Below are positions 47,389 to 56,487 of a stretch of 64,000 nt of DNA, piece by piece. The notes beneath the pieces were generated by a model, which worked only from the letters and a program-made list of their open reading frames with translations, searched no databases and was not told the DNA's origin. The DNA comes from Paenibacillus nasutitermitis (GTDB lineage: Bacteria; Bacillota; Bacilli; Paenibacillales; Paenibacillaceae). A program made the position numbers and the translations under genes. Within the stretch, counting starts at the first letter, position 1. Every line of letters starts with the position of its first letter. The DNA lies in contig NZ_BMHP01000002.1 of NCBI RefSeq assembly GCF_014641075.1, forward strand, positions 1,054,001-1,118,000. Direction: 5' to 3'.

Positions 47389-48486
47389 TCACCTCGAATA
47401 ACGGGATATATTAAGTAAAATGCCGAGTGCTGTAAGCAGCAGCGTCAGCGATGAACCGCCGTAGCTGACAAGCGGCAGCGTAATTCCCGTCACCGGCAGC
47501 ATGCCAATGACGACTCCAATATTGATGAAAACCTGAACAGCAACTATTCCAACAATGCCCACTGCCAGCAGGCTGCCGAATGTATCGGGAGCCGATATCG
47601 CCGTCCGCATGCCGCGCCACAGCAAAATTGCGAATAGCAGAATAATAGCGCCCCCGCCGATAAAGCCCAGCTCCTCCGAAACGATAGAAAAAATAAAGTC
47701 CGTTTGCGGTTCAGGCAAATAATTGAATTTCTGCCGGCTCATCCCAAGTCCAAGCCCAACAAGTCCTCCTGGTCCGATGGCATAAAGAGATTGGATGATC
47801 TGATAGCCGGCACCCAGCGGATCAGCCCAAGGGTCCATAAAGGCGGTAATGCGCTGCATCCGGTAAGGCGCAGCCAGTATCAAACCCACAAACCCGGCGA
47901 CCCCGAGCATGGCTAGCGACGCCAGATGCGCCATTCTTGCGCCAGCCGTATAAATGACAAGCAGGGAAGCGCCAACCATGACTGCTCCCGTCCCCAGATC
48001 CGGCTGCAGCATAATCAGGGCAAACGCTGCGCCCAGTATGCCAAGCGGAGGAAGAAGACCTTTCGTGAACAAGGTCACCGTCTGCTGCTTTTCGGACAGC
48101 ATTTTGGCAAGGAAGATGACCATGGCAAGCTTCATGAATTCCGAAGGCTGAATGCCGAGCGAGCTGATGCCAAGCCAGCTTCTGGCTCCACCGCGGACAA
48201 CCCCGATACCTGGAATGAGCACGATTACGAGCAGCCCGAAGCAGATAAACAGGGCGGGTCGGGACCATTTTTTCCATATCCCGTAATCGGCATTCATGGT
48301 CACGAGCATGGAAGCTATGCCAAGAACAGCGAAAATGGATTGGCGTTTGACATAATAGTATTTATCGCCGAATTCATGAAAAGCCAGCACTGCGCTTGCA
48401 CTGTAAACCATCACAAGGCCGATGGCGAGAATACAGGATATGGAGACAATCATCCATACATCCGGGGCGGACCGGGCTTTTACCAT
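47389..48486 (-). CDS. spoVE: SEDS-family glycosyltransferase SpoVE (FtsW/RodA type)
   Basis: A 365-aa membrane protein with about ten membrane segments; SEDS proteins polymerise lipid II with a partner class B PBP. Motifs include IGLVMVYSASAVLA, DLGTGAVMVGASLLV, and the C-terminal GITLPLVSYGGSSL. The murD-murG location matches B. subtilis spoVE, whose partner SpoVD is also in this cluster. I therefore call it SpoVE, although a role in vegetative division (FtsW) cannot be excluded. ATG at 48486 has AGAGGTG eight bases upstream. Confidence 0.92.
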   Translation of the reverse strand: MVKARSAPDVWMIVSISCILAIGLVMVYSASAVLAFHEFGDKYYYVKRQSIFAVLGIASMLVTMNADYGIWKKWSRPALFICFGLLVIVLIPGIGVVRGGARSWLGISSLGIQPSEFMKLAMVIFLAKMLSEKQQTVTLFTKGLLPPLGILGAAFALIMLQPDLGTGAVMVGASLLVIYTAGARMAHLASLAMLGVAGFVGLILAAPYRMQRITAFMDPWADPLGAGYQIIQSLYAIGPGGLVGLGLGMSRQKFNYLPEPQTDFIFSIVSEELGFIGGGAIILLFAILLWRGMRTAISAPDTFGSLLAVGIVGIVAVQVFINIGVVIGMLPVTGITLPLVSYGGSSLTLLLTALGILLNISRYSR

Positions 48487-48531
48487 AGCACAAACACCTC
48501 TTGCATGCGTAAGTAGGGACAAGCCCCCTAC

Positions 48532-49953
48532 TTACAAGGTATGCGCCGATTGCTTAAACATGCGCCCCCGCTCTTCGTAAGACTTGAACATGTCCCAACT
48601 GGCGCAGGCCGGCGAGAGAAGTACAATATCTCCCGGCTCTGCAAAGGAGGCGGCTACGCGCACGGCTTGCTGCAGCGTCGCTTCGGCGTCCTCCACAGGT
48701 TCGACTGTTTTGACCTTCGTTAAACCTGCAAGCTCTGCAACCCTTGCGATCTTCTCGCGGGTCTCGCCCATTGCCACAACCGCCTTGACCTGATCTTTGA
48801 AGTGCGGCAGCAGTTCCATATAGTCGGAGCCCCGGTCCAATCCCCCGGCAATCAGCACAATCCGCGGCGGGAACGAGTGAAGCGCAATGATGGTCGCTGC
48901 CGGATTGGTCGCTTTGGAATTGTTGTAGTAGCGTATGCCGCCCCGCTCGCAGGTGAACTCCAGACGGTGCTCAACGCCGCTGAACGTCTTAAGCGGCTCA
49001 ATCAGCGCCTCCAGCGGCGCATGGGCTGCCAGGCATGCGCCAATTGCGGCAAGCGCATTGGCTGCGTTATGCCTTCCCGGAATGCCGAGCTCCTCAACCG
49101 GCAAAATAACCTGTCTGTTCCCCTCTTTGTCCATCAGGACAATCTCCCTCGCGATTTCGTCCGGAGGAGCGGAGATATCCTCGGCATAAGGCGGATCAAT
49201 AAAAAGACCATAAGGAAGCGTTTGGCATATCGCAAACGGGATGATATGGGCGATAATCCTGCCCTCATCGATCATTTGACGGCATATCGGATCATCCACG
49301 TTTATAACAGCAGCGTCATATTCCGTCTGGTTGGCGAACAGCTTGGCCTTGGACTGGACATAATCCTCCATCGTCCCATGATAATCCAGATGGGTCGCCG
49401 AAATATTGAGCAGCACCGAGATACGCGGACGGAAATGAACGGTGCCCTTGAGCTGAAAGCTGCTTAGCTCGGCCACCAGCCAGTTGCTGCCCTTTGCCGC
49501 CTGCGCCGCTTCGCAAAGCGGTGTTCCGATATTGCCTGCAACGATCGGATCGAAGTCTGCCGCTTCCAGCATTTCTCCGATCCAGGTTGTCGTCGTGGTC
49601 TTGCCGTTGGAGCCGGTAATGCCGATAATCGGCGCTTCGGAGATCTGATAAGCAATCTCGACTTCAGTGACGACCTTTATCCCCAGTTCTTTCGCCCGCC
49701 TGACCGGCGGCGCGCTATAGGGGATTCCCGGATTTTTGACAACCAGTGCGGTTGCTTGCGTAATCAGATCATCCGGGTGGCTGCCGCATATAACAGAAAT
49801 ACCCAAAGCGTCCAACTCATCCGCTTCGGGGCACAATTCGCGTTCCTTTTGATCATTGACGGTAACTTTTGCTCCCAGCTTGAGGAACAGCTTGGCGACG
49901 CTGACGCCGCTTCTGGCCAGTCCCAATATGACGATCTGCTTTCCTTGGTACAA
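48532..49953 (-). CDS. murD: UDP-N-acetylmuramoylalanine-D-glutamate ligase
   Basis: A 473-aa Mur ligase that adds D-Glu. The ATP loop GITGSNGKTTTTTWIGEML is near residue 109, with HRLEFTCERGGIRYYNNSKATNP and ILIAGGLDRG-type motifs later. The start is TTG at 49953 with AAGGGAGGG eight bases upstream. The longer frame running to 50067 reads into repeat DNA and is not part of the gene. It is preceded by the repeat element rather than lying directly after mraY. Confidence 0.95.
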   Translation of the reverse strand: MYQGKQIVILGLARSGVSVAKLFLKLGAKVTVNDQKERELCPEADELDALGISVICGSHPDDLITQATALVVKNPGIPYSAPPVRRAKELGIKVVTEVEIAYQISEAPIIGITGSNGKTTTTTWIGEMLEAADFDPIVAGNIGTPLCEAAQAAKGSNWLVAELSSFQLKGTVHFRPRISVLLNISATHLDYHGTMEDYVQSKAKLFANQTEYDAAVINVDDPICRQMIDEGRIIAHIIPFAICQTLPYGLFIDPPYAEDISAPPDEIAREIVLMDKEGNRQVILPVEELGIPGRHNAANALAAIGACLAAHAPLEALIEPLKTFSGVEHRLEFTCERGGIRYYNNSKATNPAATIIALHSFPPRIVLIAGGLDRGSDYMELLPHFKDQVKAVVAMGETREKIARVAELAGLTKVKTVEPVEDAEATLQQAVRVAASFAEPGDIVLLSPACASWDMFKSYEERGRMFKQSAHTL

Positions 49954-49975
49954 TACGGATTCCCTCCCTTTATAA

Positions 49976-50180
49976 ATCCCCCCTAAATCCCCCTGAGGGG
50001 GACCCCGAGGGCCCCGGCCCTCTGGACACCCGGAATGGAATAACGTTGGCGCCGCCCACAAGCACACTAGTTACTGCCTGCTGAACTCGTTTACGTCCCT
50101 GTCGGGACCCACTTCCACTTTGGGCGCTCCCGAGGTGCCGGATGCCCCTGCCGGGACTGGAATAACGTCCGGGCTTCAGA
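49976..50180. repeat. GC-rich dispersed repeat element, copy B
   Basis: Starting with ATCCCCCCTAAATCCCCC, this stretch is the inverse of the element at 38165-38355. Shared blocks in order are the CCCCCTGAGGGGGACCCC arm, CCTCTGGAC, CCCGGAAT, TAACGT, CACAAG, CTAGTT, CTCGTTT, CGTCCCTG, GCGCTCCCG or GTGCTCCCG, and a second TAACGT. It separates mraY from murD. It has no gene and offers many small GC-rich hairpins. Confidence 0.82.
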
Positions 50181-50270
50181 GGCGGGTGGTATGATAGCGT
50201 GGCGTCTGGACCGCTTTCGTCCTTCGGACACGCTTGACTTTTGGAGCATGGCCGCCCCTTCCCGGGGCGG
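50181..50270. other. GC-rich spacer between repeat copy B and the 42-bp repeats
   Basis: About 90 bases with no gene that I can support. It contains a GGCCGCCCC / GGGGCGGC hairpin (near 50250-50270), in keeping with the hairpin-rich character of the whole mraY-murD gap. Confidence 0.5.
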
Positions 50271-50397
50271 CTGTCGGCGCTTGTTGCGCCTTGTCCCTGG
50301 CGGGACCTTTTAAGGCTCGGCGCTTATTGCGCCTTGTCCCTTCCGGGACCTTAAAGGCTCGGCGCTTGGTGCGCCTTGTCCCTTCCGGGACCTTAAG
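50271..50397. repeat. Three tandem 42-43 bp repeats downstream of mraY
   Basis: Units begin at 50271, 50314 and 50356. Each contains CGGCGCTT-NN-TGCGCCTTGTCCC and GGGACCTT, which form two small hairpins per unit (GGCGC / GCGCC and GTCCC / GGGAC). The array ends at the mraY stop codon and is separate in sequence from the neighbouring element. Confidence 0.88.
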
Positions 50398-51354
50398 CTA
50401 TCGGCCCAGGACTAGGCCGATCGCCGCTAGAATGAGAGCGACAAACCAGAACGAGGTGACAACGCGCCACTCGCCCCAGCCGGACAACTCAAAATGATGA
50501 TGTATCGGACTCATCTTGAAGATTCGCTTGCCCCGAAGCTTGAAAGAAGCGACCTGCAGGATCACCGACAGCATTTCAATAACGAATACGCCGCCGATCA
50601 AGACAAGCAGGATTTCAGTTTTCGTCAGGATAGCTACAGCCGCCAAGCCGCCGCCGATACCGAGCGAGCCGGCATCGCCCATGAATACCTTGGCCGGGTG
50701 AGCATTGAAGACCAGAAAGCCCAGCAAAGCGCCAATCATGGCTGCGGAGAATATGGCGGATTCATGCATGCTCGCATGTAGGGCCAGTATCGTAAAAGCA
50801 CCGAAAGCAATCGCTCCCGTACCTGACAGCAATCCGTCGACTCCATCGGTAAAGTTGACGGCATTCGATGTGCCAAATAGCATAATGACTACAAATGGAT
50901 AATAAAACCAGCCAAAATCAAACTGCAAGGTTGTACTTGGAATGCCGACTATGGTGCTGTGATTCATTTGATAAAGCAATATACAAACGATAATGGAAAA
51001 GACCAGTTGACCGAGAAGCTTTTGCCTGGCGGTTAACCCCAGGGAACGTTTGAATACGATTTTAATATAATCATCCAGAAAACCGACAATTCCAAATCCA
51101 AGCGATGCAACAAGCAGAACCCAGAAAGCCGGCGTAATCTCGGAAAATTTCAAAAAGCTCAGCAGCAGCGATAAAATGATGATAATACCGCCCATCGTCG
51201 GCGTGCCTTTCTTCTTCAAATGGCTCTGCGGTCCGTCCGTACGGATCTGTTGCCCAAATTTAAGCCTTCTCAGCAGCGGTATGAACAAAGGTCCAAGTAA
51301 CACCGTGAGCAGGAAGGATGCGCCCATTGACAGCAAAATGACCTTGATGTCCAT
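50398..51354 (-). CDS. mraY: Phospho-N-acetylmuramoyl-pentapeptide transferase
   Basis: A 318-aa membrane enzyme with about ten membrane segments that makes lipid I. Catalytic motifs are FLDDYIKI near 93-100 (Asp pair), NAVNFTDGVDGL near 165, and the MSPIHHHFE His triad loop near 285. ATG follows GGGGTG. Its stop codon abuts a tandem repeat array. Confidence 0.96.
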   Translation of the reverse strand: MDIKVILLSMGASFLLTVLLGPLFIPLLRRLKFGQQIRTDGPQSHLKKKGTPTMGGIIIILSLLLSFLKFSEITPAFWVLLVASLGFGIVGFLDDYIKIVFKRSLGLTARQKLLGQLVFSIIVCILLYQMNHSTIVGIPSTTLQFDFGWFYYPFVVIMLFGTSNAVNFTDGVDGLLSGTGAIAFGAFTILALHASMHESAIFSAAMIGALLGFLVFNAHPAKVFMGDAGSLGIGGGLAAVAILTKTEILLVLIGGVFVIEMLSVILQVASFKLRGKRIFKMSPIHHHFELSGWGEWRVVTSFWFVALILAAIGLVLGR

Positions 51355-51365
51355 AAATCACCCCA

Positions 51366-52823
51366 TCACACACGCTGCAGCGCGTGGACAATTTCTTCCA
51401 TGCGCATGCTGCGTGAGCCTTTCACTAATACAAGATCCTCCGGCGATAATGAAGCGCGGAGGCACTCGATCAGTTCTTCTTTATCCTCGAAAGCGACTAC
51501 GGCCGCTTCTGTTTGCGCAGATGATGGATCTGTCTTTGCCCCGATTTCCTCTGCCGCTCCCGGTTTCTTCTCAAATGACTTTGACGCAGCCGAGGCCGTA
51601 TGGCGGGACAACGCGCCATACGTTAATACACGGTCCGCTTTATGCGGGGTAATGTAATCGCCGATATCGGCATGAAGCTCCGCATCCTGCGCACCCAGCT
51701 CCAGCATATCTCCCAGCACCAGCCATTTCCGGCGGTAGCCTGACAGCTGCGCTACCAGATCGACAGCGGCTCGGACCGCTGTCGGATTAGCATTGTACGC
51801 ATCATTAAGGAGCATGGCTCCATTGTAGGCGCGAACCGGTTCAATCCGCATCCCTGTCAAACGCAATCCTTCAAAACCCTCGCGGATTTTCGCTGCCGGA
51901 ATGCCGAGCGCCCTGCCCACTGCAATTGCAGCAAGCGCATTGGAAACATTATGATGACCGGGAACCGGCAGCGACAAGCTGGCGAAAGACTCGATCCCTT
52001 CCACATTGAAAGCCGACGAGATCGCGTCCACTTTGACATGAACAGCTTTCCAATCATTGTTTGCCTGTAAACCAAAGGTTTGGATGTGAATGGAACCGGG
52101 AAGCTGCAGGTTTTTCACTCCCGTATGAAGCAGCGGCTCATCGCCGTTGAATAGCAGCAGACCTCCGTCCCGCAGACCGGAGACAATTTCCAGCTTGGCT
52201 TTGGCAATGCCTTCGCGCGAACCCAATTGCAACAGATGAGCATCCCCGATATTCGTGATGACGACGATATCCGGCTTCGCAATGCCGGCAAGCAGCTCGA
52301 TTTCGCCGAAACCGCTCATGCCCATTTCCAGCACAACCACGTCAATGGTTTCGTCCAGCTGCAGGACAGTGATCGGCAGTCCGATATGATTGTTCAGGTT
52401 TCCTTCGGTCTTGTGGACCCGGAACATGCCTGACAATACGGAAGCCACCATGTCCTTGGTGGTCGTCTTGCCGTTGCTGCCCGTAATCCCCACAACTTTC
52501 AGATTCAATTCCTCCCGGTAGGATGCAGCAAGGCGCTGCAGTGCCGTGAGCGGATCGTCGACCAGGAGCAGCGGCTCGTCTGCAAGTTCATCCGGTATTT
52601 GCCGGTTGGACTGCCAGATCAGCGCCGCGGCGCCGCTATCTAAAGCATTGCTGGCAAAATCATGGCCGTCAAAATTATAACCTGCCAACGGGATATAGAG
52701 CTGGCCTGGCTGTACATCGCGAGAATCCTTCGTAACGCCGGCTATGGCAATTTCGGCAAACCGGTCATCGGTCAACGTTCCACCGCACATATCGGCAATG
52801 GCGCCTAACGTTCGTTTTATCAC
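51366..52823 (-). CDS. murF: UDP-MurNAc-tripeptide D-alanyl-D-alanine ligase
   Basis: A 485-aa Mur ligase that adds D-Ala-D-Ala. ATP loop GITGSNGKTTTKDMVASVL is near 113; HNVSNALAAIAVGRALG and LLNDAYNANPTAV are family motifs. Near residues 405-440 there is an Ala/Glu/Ser-rich insertion (around EKKPGAAEEIGAKTDPSS) not usual for MurF. The GTG start at 52823 overlaps the murE stop and has AAGGAGT eight bases upstream. Confidence 0.95.
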   Translation of the reverse strand: MIKRTLGAIADMCGGTLTDDRFAEIAIAGVTKDSRDVQPGQLYIPLAGYNFDGHDFASNALDSGAAALIWQSNRQIPDELADEPLLLVDDPLTALQRLAASYREELNLKVVGITGSNGKTTTKDMVASVLSGMFRVHKTEGNLNNHIGLPITVLQLDETIDVVVLEMGMSGFGEIELLAGIAKPDIVVITNIGDAHLLQLGSREGIAKAKLEIVSGLRDGGLLLFNGDEPLLHTGVKNLQLPGSIHIQTFGLQANNDWKAVHVKVDAISSAFNVEGIESFASLSLPVPGHHNVSNALAAIAVGRALGIPAAKIREGFEGLRLTGMRIEPVRAYNGAMLLNDAYNANPTAVRAAVDLVAQLSGYRRKWLVLGDMLELGAQDAELHADIGDYITPHKADRVLTYGALSRHTASAASKSFEKKPGAAEEIGAKTDPSSAQTEAAVVAFEDKEELIECLRASLSPEDLVLVKGSRSMRMEEIVHALQRV

Positions 52824-54307
52824 AGTGTGAGACTCCTTATCGCTTCTTTGGCCACTACGCGATCATCAAAGTCATACGTATTGGAACCGATGATCTGATA
52901 GGCTTCATGGCCTTTACCCGCAATCAATATTACATCTTCGGGGCTGGCCATATCAACCGCTTTTTGGATTGCGGCGCGGCGGTCCTCCTGCAGCTCGTAA
53001 CGGTCGCCCGGCACCCCATCCCCGATAAGCCCGACTTCCACATCCTTCAGGATTTGCTGAGGGTCCTCCGTGCGCGGGTTGTCTGAGGTGACGATAGCGT
53101 AATCGGCATAACGGCCGGCTATCGAGCCCATAAGCGGACGTTTGGTCCGGTCCCGGTCTCCTCCGCATCCAAATACACAGATAATTTTCCCGGTCGCTAA
53201 CTCTTTGACGGCTGCCAATACATTCTCAAGTCCGTCAGGTGTGTGAGCATAATCGACGATAACAGCAAAGGGCTGCCCGGCTTTAACCGCCTCCACTCTG
53301 CCCGGAACACCATGCAGACTCTCCAGGCTTGCCTTGATCTGATCCAGTGGAACTTCTTCGATCAATGCGGCGCCCACAGCGGCCAGTGCATTATACACAT
53401 TGAATTTCCCCGCCATCTGAAGGGTAATATCCGCTTCGCCTTTGAAGGTAGTCAGATGGAAAGACGTCCCGTGCGCCGTTATCCGCACATGGGTCGCACG
53501 AATATCCGCTTCCTGATCCACACCATAGGTTATGACCTCGGAAGATGTCGCTTTGGCAAATTGCTCCGAGATCTTGTCATCGGCATTCAGCACCGCATAC
53601 GTGCGCTCAGCCTTGTTTTGCGCATAATCATTTCCCAGACGGGAGAACAGCAACTCCTTCGCCGCTGCATACTTCTCCATTGTAAAATGGTAGTCCAAAT
53701 GATCCTGGGTCAGGTTGGTAAATATAGCAATCCGGTAGCGGCAGCCCTTTACCCGCCCCTGTTCCAGCGCATGAGAGGATACCTCCATGGCGCAATAATC
53801 GGTCCCCGCTTCCACCATCGCAGCCAGGCTGCGCTGAAGCACAAGCGCCTCCGGGGTTGTTCCGGACATGGGATATGACCGTCCACCATACCGTTGTTCA
53901 ACGGTTCCAATGACGCCTGGCTTGAAGCCCGCATCAGCAAGGATCCGTTCTATCAGATAAGTCGTTGTCGTTTTTCCGTTCGTTCCCGTGACCCCGATCA
54001 GCTTCAGTTTGCGGCTGGGCTGACCATAGAAAGCATCAGCCAAGACGGCCATTGCCAGCCGGCAATCTTTCACCAGAATTTGCGGCAGCCCAATCGGCAG
54101 CAGCCGGTCCACCACAAGTGCAGCCGCCCCAAGCTCCTTGGCCTGAGGCGCAAAATCGTGACCGTCCTGGGTGTGGCCCGGCAGACATATGAAAAGGTCA
54201 CCCGCCGACACCTTGCGGGAATCAATCTCAAGGCCACTGATTTCCGTGTTCTTATCGCCGCTCAGACGAGCGGTAAGCAAATGTTCAGCCAATTGTTCCA
54301 AACGCAT
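52820..54307 (-). CDS. murE: UDP-MurNAc-tripeptide synthetase (meso-diaminopimelate adding)
   Basis: A 495-aa Mur ligase. ATP loop GVTGTNGKTTTTYLIERIL is near 109. The DNPR motif (SDNPRTEDP near 408) marks the form that adds meso-diaminopimelate rather than lysine, in agreement with dapL in this window. The ATG follows GGAGGACG at six bases. It is upstream of and coupled to murF through a four-base overlap. Confidence 0.96.
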   Translation of the reverse strand: MRLEQLAEHLLTARLSGDKNTEISGLEIDSRKVSAGDLFICLPGHTQDGHDFAPQAKELGAAALVVDRLLPIGLPQILVKDCRLAMAVLADAFYGQPSRKLKLIGVTGTNGKTTTTYLIERILADAGFKPGVIGTVEQRYGGRSYPMSGTTPEALVLQRSLAAMVEAGTDYCAMEVSSHALEQGRVKGCRYRIAIFTNLTQDHLDYHFTMEKYAAAKELLFSRLGNDYAQNKAERTYAVLNADDKISEQFAKATSSEVITYGVDQEADIRATHVRITAHGTSFHLTTFKGEADITLQMAGKFNVYNALAAVGAALIEEVPLDQIKASLESLHGVPGRVEAVKAGQPFAVIVDYAHTPDGLENVLAAVKELATGKIICVFGCGGDRDRTKRPLMGSIAGRYADYAIVTSDNPRTEDPQQILKDVEVGLIGDGVPGDRYELQEDRRAAIQKAVDMASPEDVILIAGKGHEAYQIIGSNTYDFDDRVVAKEAIRSLTL

Positions 54308-54431
54308 TGGATCCGTCCTCCACCCCGGCCTGCTTTAGACAAGCTCCGGCCTAAAATTTATCATACATGAAATTGAAATCATGTCAGCCCTTCAAATATT
54401 GGAAGATTCAGCCAGACTCTTACCAGTATAG

Positions 54432-56372
54432 TCAAGGATGAGGGGTTTCATCATTTTCTTTTGCCAAATAAATACGGATCGTTGAGCCCCGTTCCACTCT
54501 TGATCCTGCAGCCGGCGCCTGCCGGATTACCGTGTCCCCGCTGCCCGCAGAAGTAAGATTGAAATTCATGTTCATGTCCTCATAGATATCCGATACTGTT
54601 TTTCCGACGAGATTGGGTACAGTGACAATCGGGGTCTCGCCATATTTGTATTGACGCTCTATCTGCTTCTCGCGCGGCCCGATCCCCATATAAGGCAGGG
54701 CGTCGGCAAGAATGTTATGCACGATCGGTGCGGCAACTACGCCTCCGAATTGAATGCCCTGGGGATTGTCGACTGCCACGTAGACGACGATTTGAGGATC
54801 GTCCGCCGGAGCGAAGCCGATGAACGAAACGATATGCTCGCTGGGCGAGTAACGGCCGTTGATTACTTTCTGCGCTGTTCCCGTTTTGCCGCCGACGCGG
54901 TAGCCGTCCAGAAAGGCATTGCGCCCGGTTCCTTTGGCTACCACGCTCTCCAGCGCTTGCCGCACCTGCTGGCTGGTTTTCTCCGATATGACCTTTCGGA
55001 CGGCTTCAGGCTGGATGGTTTCCACCGTTTCGCCGGTTTCGGGATTGACCCAGGCCTTCGCCAAATGGGGCTTATACAAGGTCCCGCCGTTAACGGCTGC
55101 GGAAACCGCCGCGATCTGTTGGATCGGCGTTACGGAAACCCCTTGTCCGAATGCGGTGGTCGCCAGTTCTACAGGACCGACCTGACTCATTTTGAACATG
55201 ATCCCATTCTCTTCGCCGCCAAGATCAATACCGGTTTTCGTGCCGAAGCCGAAGTCCTTGATATACTTGAACAAGGTTTCTTTGCCCAGCCGGTTGCCCA
55301 GTGCCACAAATCCGGGATTGCATGAGTTTTGGACAACCTCCAGGAAGGTCTGGGAACCGTGGCCGCCTTTTTTCCAGCAGCGCAGACGGGCTCCTCCCAC
55401 CTCCACAAATCCGGGATCATAGAAATGGTCCGTGGCCAGATTTACTTTTCCTTCTTCAAGCGCAGCGGAGAGTGTAATAATCTTGAACGTCGATCCTGGC
55501 TCATACGTCATCCAGATCGGCAAATTGCGGTTGTACACCTCCGGATCGACATCCCGGTATTTATCCGGTTCATACGTCGGCCGGCTGGCCATGCCGAGAA
55601 TTTCTCCCGTCTTGGGGTCCATGGCAATCGCCATAATATCATCCGCCTGAAACTTAACCATCGCCTGATCGAGCTCGCGCTCCATGATGGATTGGATCTG
55701 CTTGTCGAGGGTCAGCTTTAGATTTAGGCCATCCTTGGGCTTTAAAAATGAATCGGATGATCCCGGCATCTGGCGCCCTTTCGCATCGGATAGAAATGAA
55801 ATATTGCCGTTAATCCCCGACAGCCTGTCATTGTATTTCGCTTCAATGCCCGTTAATCCCTGATTATCGATACCGGTAAAGCCCAGAACATGAGAAGCAA
55901 AGGTGCTCATCGGATAATAACGTTTGTTGTCCTCGGCTACCACAATGCCCGGCAATGCCAAATCACGAACCAATTGAGCCTTGTCCGTCGTGATTTTCCG
56001 GCCTCCCGGTTGAATGCGGACGATCAATTGTTTTTTCGTAATGGTTTTCAGTACGGGCTCTACCGTCATATCAAGGATACGGGCCAGCTCGGCTGCTGTT
56101 TTCTTAGGATCCTTGATTTGAGCAGGAATAGCCATTATCGTTGGCGAGCTTATATTATACGCAAGCTTGGTACCGTTTCGGTCCCAAATTTCGCCCCGCT
56201 TGGCCGAGAAAGGAATTTCCCGCCGCCAGGAGTTTTCTGCTTTGGACGCGAGCTCCTCGCCTTTCCACAATTGGACATATGCGAGCCTGCCTATGAGAAG
56301 CGCAAAAGAAGCAACTGCGATAATCAGCGCGGTAAACAAACGGCGCCTTACGGTAACATTCGAAATTTTCAC
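54432..56372 (-). CDS. spoVD: Sporulation class B PBP SpoVD, with one PASTA domain
   Basis: A 646-aa transpeptidase. It has a membrane anchor near residues 12-35 (TALIIAVASFALLIGRLAYV), a pedestal domain, and a transpeptidase domain with STFK in YEPGSTFK near 290, SCN, and KTGTAQ. One C-terminal PASTA domain runs from about 577 (PIVTVPNLVGKTVSDIYEDM). The gene position after pbpB and the single PASTA fit SpoVD, the partner of SpoVE in spore cortex synthesis. The GTG start at 56372 has AAAGGGG seven bases upstream. Confidence 0.93.
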   Translation of the reverse strand: MKISNVTVRRRLFTALIIAVASFALLIGRLAYVQLWKGEELASKAENSWRREIPFSAKRGEIWDRNGTKLAYNISSPTIMAIPAQIKDPKKTAAELARILDMTVEPVLKTITKKQLIVRIQPGGRKITTDKAQLVRDLALPGIVVAEDNKRYYPMSTFASHVLGFTGIDNQGLTGIEAKYNDRLSGINGNISFLSDAKGRQMPGSSDSFLKPKDGLNLKLTLDKQIQSIMERELDQAMVKFQADDIMAIAMDPKTGEILGMASRPTYEPDKYRDVDPEVYNRNLPIWMTYEPGSTFKIITLSAALEEGKVNLATDHFYDPGFVEVGGARLRCWKKGGHGSQTFLEVVQNSCNPGFVALGNRLGKETLFKYIKDFGFGTKTGIDLGGEENGIMFKMSQVGPVELATTAFGQGVSVTPIQQIAAVSAAVNGGTLYKPHLAKAWVNPETGETVETIQPEAVRKVISEKTSQQVRQALESVVAKGTGRNAFLDGYRVGGKTGTAQKVINGRYSPSEHIVSFIGFAPADDPQIVVYVAVDNPQGIQFGGVVAAPIVHNILADALPYMGIGPREKQIERQYKYGETPIVTVPNLVGKTVSDIYEDMNMNFNLTSAGSGDTVIRQAPAAGSRVERGSTIRIYLAKENDETPHP

Positions 56373-56487
56373 CGGCAATCCCCTTTCGAATAGCACGTAA
56401 AACGGGAAATTACGCACATCCGTTTCCTAATCCCAGCCTATTCGATACAAAAAGGGGTTAGAACAAGCTATCTTGGCTCCATTTCGC

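Noticed and set aside
49954..50067. N-terminal extension of murD
   Set aside because: The extension is translated repeat DNA (the same pattern appears in frames of repeat copy A), and a TTG with AAGGGAGGG gives the standard MurD start.
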